Part shown: positions 61,801-64,000 of the stretch, piece by piece
How the letters are laid out: every line of letters begins with the position of its first letter
Position numbering within the stretch: position 1 is the stretch's first letter
Source: Shimia sp049116215
GTDB taxonomy: Bacteria; Pseudomonadota; Alphaproteobacteria; Rhodobacterales; Rhodobacteraceae
Direction: 5' to 3'
DNA length: 64,000 nt
NCBI RefSeq assembly: GCF_049116215.1
Contig: NZ_JAGDZB010000007.1
Coordinates: 186,001-250,000, forward strand
Notes under the pieces: generated by a model
The model's database searches: none
What the model saw: the letters and a program-made list of their open reading frames with translations, nothing else
Told to the model about the DNA's origin: nothing
Position numbers and translations under genes: made by a program

Positions 61801-62333
61801 TCCGTTCCTTTCTACATTCCGGCACCCGAAGCTTTGGCAAAAAATTCGACTATGATGTTGGCTATATGCATGAGGTGATCGATGCCTCCAGCAAAGCCGG
61901 TATCGCCCTGACATTGTTGCCGATGTTGACCCAATACAAAGGCCCCGAAGAGGCTCGCGCTGTTTGGGCTGGAGCGCTCCTGGCGTCCACGTTGGACGGG
62001 GATTGCGGACCTTGCGGACAATTGGTGGTGTCTTTCGCCCTGGAAGAAGGCGTTGACGAAGACGCCTTGCTTTCCGCCATTGAAGGCCGGTTTGAGGAGG
62101 CCGGCGATGTGGGACTGGGCTTTCAATTTGCGCAACACACAATCTCCGGCTCATATGAGACAAACACATTTGGGGACACCATACGCACACGCTATGGCAA
62201 GCAGGCCCTGATCGCAGCCAGCTTTGCTGCGGGATCAGGGCGGTTTTACCCGGTCTTCAAACGCGGGTTGGGCGAAGGACAGGCCTGCCAACAATTGACG
62301 GTCAATGGCCGTATCGGAAAGGTGGCGGTCTAA
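61797..62333 (+). CDS. Carboxymuconolactone decarboxylase-like protein with CxxC
   Basis: A 178-residue all-helical protein with CGPC at 70-73 and a downstream acidic region, in the pattern of AhpD/CMD-type proteins, although the usual E...CxxC...H triad is only partly present. AhpD-type CxxC proteins are thiol-based reductases. Overlaps the upstream gene by 4 bases and its TAA is directly followed by the sigma gene ATG. CMD-type genes are the known partner class of ECF41 sigma factors. Confidence 0.7.
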   Translation: MIRSFLHSGTRSFGKKFDYDVGYMHEVIDASSKAGIALTLLPMLTQYKGPEEARAVWAGALLASTLDGDCGPCGQLVVSFALEEGVDEDALLSAIEGRFEEAGDVGLGFQFAQHTISGSYETNTFGDTIRTRYGKQALIAASFAAGSGRFYPVFKRGLGEGQACQQLTVNGRIGKVAV

Positions 62334-63233
62334 ATGGACCACAACACATCAATCTTTGAACAGGAGCGCCCCGCGCTCCTGTCGATCTCCTACCGGATGC
62401 TGGGCGAGATCAGTTCTGCGGAGGACGTTGTTCAGGAGGCTTGGCTTCGGTTCTCGGCCTCCGACGTTGCGAACATCGAAAACCCCGGCGCCTGGCTGCG
62501 CCGTGTGGCCACAAATATCGCTCTTGATACGCTGAAGTCTGCACGTGCGCGGCGCGAAAACTATGTTGGACCCTGGCTGCCAGAACCGGTCATTTCAGAG
62601 CACACCCCTTCCACCGAAAGCCAATTTCAATTGGCGCAGGAATGTGAGTTAGCGTTGCTTTGGGCGATGGAGCGGCTCGCACCAACAGAGCGCGCGGCTT
62701 TTGTATTGAGAGAAGCTTTTGATGCCGACTACTCTGAAATCGCAACAACGCTTGGCAAATCAGAGGCGGCCTGTCGGCAAATGGTCAGCCGGGCGCACAA
62801 ACGCTTGCAAACCAGCGGTCCGCGATTTGACGTGAGCCCTGAAGAGGCGGCCAAGGCTGTAGAAACCTTTTTCTTCGCGGCCACACAGGACCATGAACAG
62901 GCCATCAAAATGGTTTCCAAGGAAGCCGTGGCAATCACCGACGGGGGTGGCAAGGCGTCTGCGGCCTTCCGAATTCTGTACGGGCCGCAGGATATCGTTA
63001 CGGTCACCCAAGCTGTGATGGAGAAATCGAAAGACTTGCCCAACGTGTCCTACGCTCTGGTTTTTGCAAATTCTCAGCCCGCATTGGCGCGTTATACCGG
63101 CGGTGTCTTAGACACATTGACCCTGGTTTTGCCGGATTCCAATGGGGCTGCGCAGTGGATCTACGTGATGCGCAATCCTGACAAACTGGCAATGCCCTCT
63201 CCCACCGCTCCAAATGTCAGACAAATGAATTGA
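62334..63233 (+). CDS. ECF41-type RNA polymerase sigma factor with SnoaL-like C-terminal domain (SigJ family)
   Basis: A 299-residue ECF sigma factor. Region 2 (about 9-75; RMLGEISSAEDVVQEAWLRF) binds the -10, region 4 (about 105-160; LAPTERAAFVLREAFDADYSEIATTLGKSEAACRQMVSRAHKRL, partly given) binds the -35. Between them lies the WLPEP motif (81-85). The C-terminal SnoaL-like domain (170-290) has DGGGK (203-207), NSQPA (246-250) and NPDKL (281-285), the signature motifs of ECF41, in which this extension acts as a built-in regulator in place of an anti-sigma factor. No anti-sigma gene is adjacent. Confidence 0.92.
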   Translation: MDHNTSIFEQERPALLSISYRMLGEISSAEDVVQEAWLRFSASDVANIENPGAWLRRVATNIALDTLKSARARRENYVGPWLPEPVISEHTPSTESQFQLAQECELALLWAMERLAPTERAAFVLREAFDADYSEIATTLGKSEAACRQMVSRAHKRLQTSGPRFDVSPEEAAKAVETFFFAATQDHEQAIKMVSKEAVAITDGGGKASAAFRILYGPQDIVTVTQAVMEKSKDLPNVSYALVFANSQPALARYTGGVLDTLTLVLPDSNGAAQWIYVMRNPDKLAMPSPTAPNVRQMN

Positions 63234-63285
63234 CTTACCCGCCGCTTCGCCGTTTTCTCCTCTGTGGAGCGAGGGGAAGTGAAAT

Positions 63286-64000
63286 ATGGACTGGGATCAC
63301 ATTGTTGTAGGTGCAGGCAGCGCAGGCTGTGTTGTCGCGGCACGGCTTGCGGAAGCTGGGCGGCGGGTTTTGCTTTTGGAAGCGGGCGGCAAAGACAACT
63401 ACCACTGGATACATATCCCGATGGGTTACCTCTATTGTATTGGCAACCCGCGCACCGACTGGATGTATAAGACAGCGCCGGAGCGGGGCTTGAATGGCCG
63501 GCAACTGCTCTATCCACGTGGCAAAGTGCTGGGCGGCTGCTCCTCCATCAACGGGATGTTGTATCTGCGTGGGCAAGCGGCGGATTATGACGGCTGGCGG
63601 CAAATGGGTTTGCCTGGGTGGTCCTGGCATGACGTGCTGCCCCTGTTCAAAAAGTCCGAGGACTACATGGATGGCCCCTCCGATTTGCACGGTGCCGGCG
63701 GCCCCTGGCACGTGAAAAATCAGCGCCTGCAATGGGATGTGTTGGACGATTGGATGGCGGCAGCCGAAGCCATCGGCGTGCCACGCACAGATGACTTTAA
63801 TCGCGGCAACAACGAAGGGGTTGGCTATTTTAAGGTGAACCAGCACCGTGGTTTCCGCTGGAACACCTCCAAGGCCTTCCTGCGACCTCAAAAAGACGGC
63901 CGCATCAAAATCGAAACCAACGCCCACACCACGCGACTTCTGATCGATGGCAGCAAGGTTGTTGGCGTCGAGTATCGTCAGAACGGCACTTTGCATCATG
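63286..64000 (+). CDS. GMC family oxidoreductase, 3' end outside window
   Basis: The frame is open from the ATG at 63286 to the window edge (about 238 residues of an expected 530). VVGAGSAGCVVAARLAEAG is the FAD site, PRGKVLGGCSSINGMLYLRG is GMC signature 1, and WDDW/GVPRTDDFNRGNNEGVGYF follow. It is a paralogue-like relative of the GMC gene at 55031. GAGGGGAAG lies before the start. It begins 52 bases after the sigma gene and may be part of the same transcript. Confidence 0.9.
   Translation, partial: MDWDHIVVGAGSAGCVVAARLAEAGRRVLLLEAGGKDNYHWIHIPMGYLYCIGNPRTDWMYKTAPERGLNGRQLLYPRGKVLGGCSSINGMLYLRGQAADYDGWRQMGLPGWSWHDVLPLFKKSEDYMDGPSDLHGAGGPWHVKNQRLQWDVLDDWMAAAEAIGVPRTDDFNRGNNEGVGYFKVNQHRGFRWNTSKAFLRPQKDGRIKIETNAHTTRLLIDGSKVVGVEYRQNGTLHH

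Overview
The window looks like chromosomal DNA of a marine alphaproteobacterium of the Roseobacter group (Rhodobacterales). It is moderately GC-rich, densely coded and mostly syntenic housekeeping. The assignment rests on gene content and order: a rpoZ-rsh-DUF2062-pdxJ-acpS-lepB-rnc-era-recO cluster, a long (2S)-methylsuccinyl-CoA dehydrogenase of the ethylmalonyl-CoA pathway, tandem deformylase genes upstream of fmt, DUF1491, DUF1244 and DUF2478 proteins, RTX and Hint proteins, and Cob genes. I saw no rRNA, tRNA, CRISPR array, insertion sequence or prophage.

Layout. 1-8.4 kb: partial folC, accD, a conserved unknown pair, a potassium-channel-like protein, a DUF2478 protein, an AI-2E-type transporter, a TauE-like exporter and mcd. 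8.7-10.4 kb: a small accessory block with a TetR regulator, its divergent membrane-protein gene and two palindromic operators between them. 10.4-21.2 kb: a long minus-strand run for DNA repair, RNA processing, protein export, lipid carrier activation, vitamin B6, stringent response and folate, with many 4-bp stop/start overlaps. 21.4-28.6 kb: NYN protein, cytochrome c, ispH, rnhA, fmt and two def genes, one of which has lost key residues. 28.7-35.4 kb: PLP aminotransferase, glutathionyl-hydroquinone-reductase-like protein, two cobalamin genes, a lytic transglycosylase. 35.5-43.3 kb: smc, a GntR regulator, an RTX protein and small conserved proteins. 43.4-52.8 kb: pyk, rpmI-rplT, pheS and pheT, the last three units separated by a Hint protein and a DUF2652/SRPBCC protein. 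52.8-64 kb: an accessory region rich in regulators (two LysR, one Lrp, one ECF sigma factor), two GMC oxidoreductases, alanine dehydrogenase and an MscS channel.

The most interesting units are: (1) a compact ECF41-type module (61.35-63.23 kb), in which a sigma factor with a fused SnoaL-like C-terminal domain is encoded directly after a CxxC carboxymuconolactone-decarboxylase-like protein, and a TGTCACA-N16-CGTC promoter lies before the first gene; (2) a deformylase paralogue with the metal-binding Cys and catalytic Glu both replaced, next to the intact def; (3) a Hint-domain protein with a lamin-tail-like N-terminal half inserted in the ribosomal protein/pheST region; (4) paired palindromic operators of the TetR system. 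Several other palindromes in regulator intergenic regions look like autoregulatory sites. Gene starts were set by ribosome-binding sites where one was visible; these choices are by eye.
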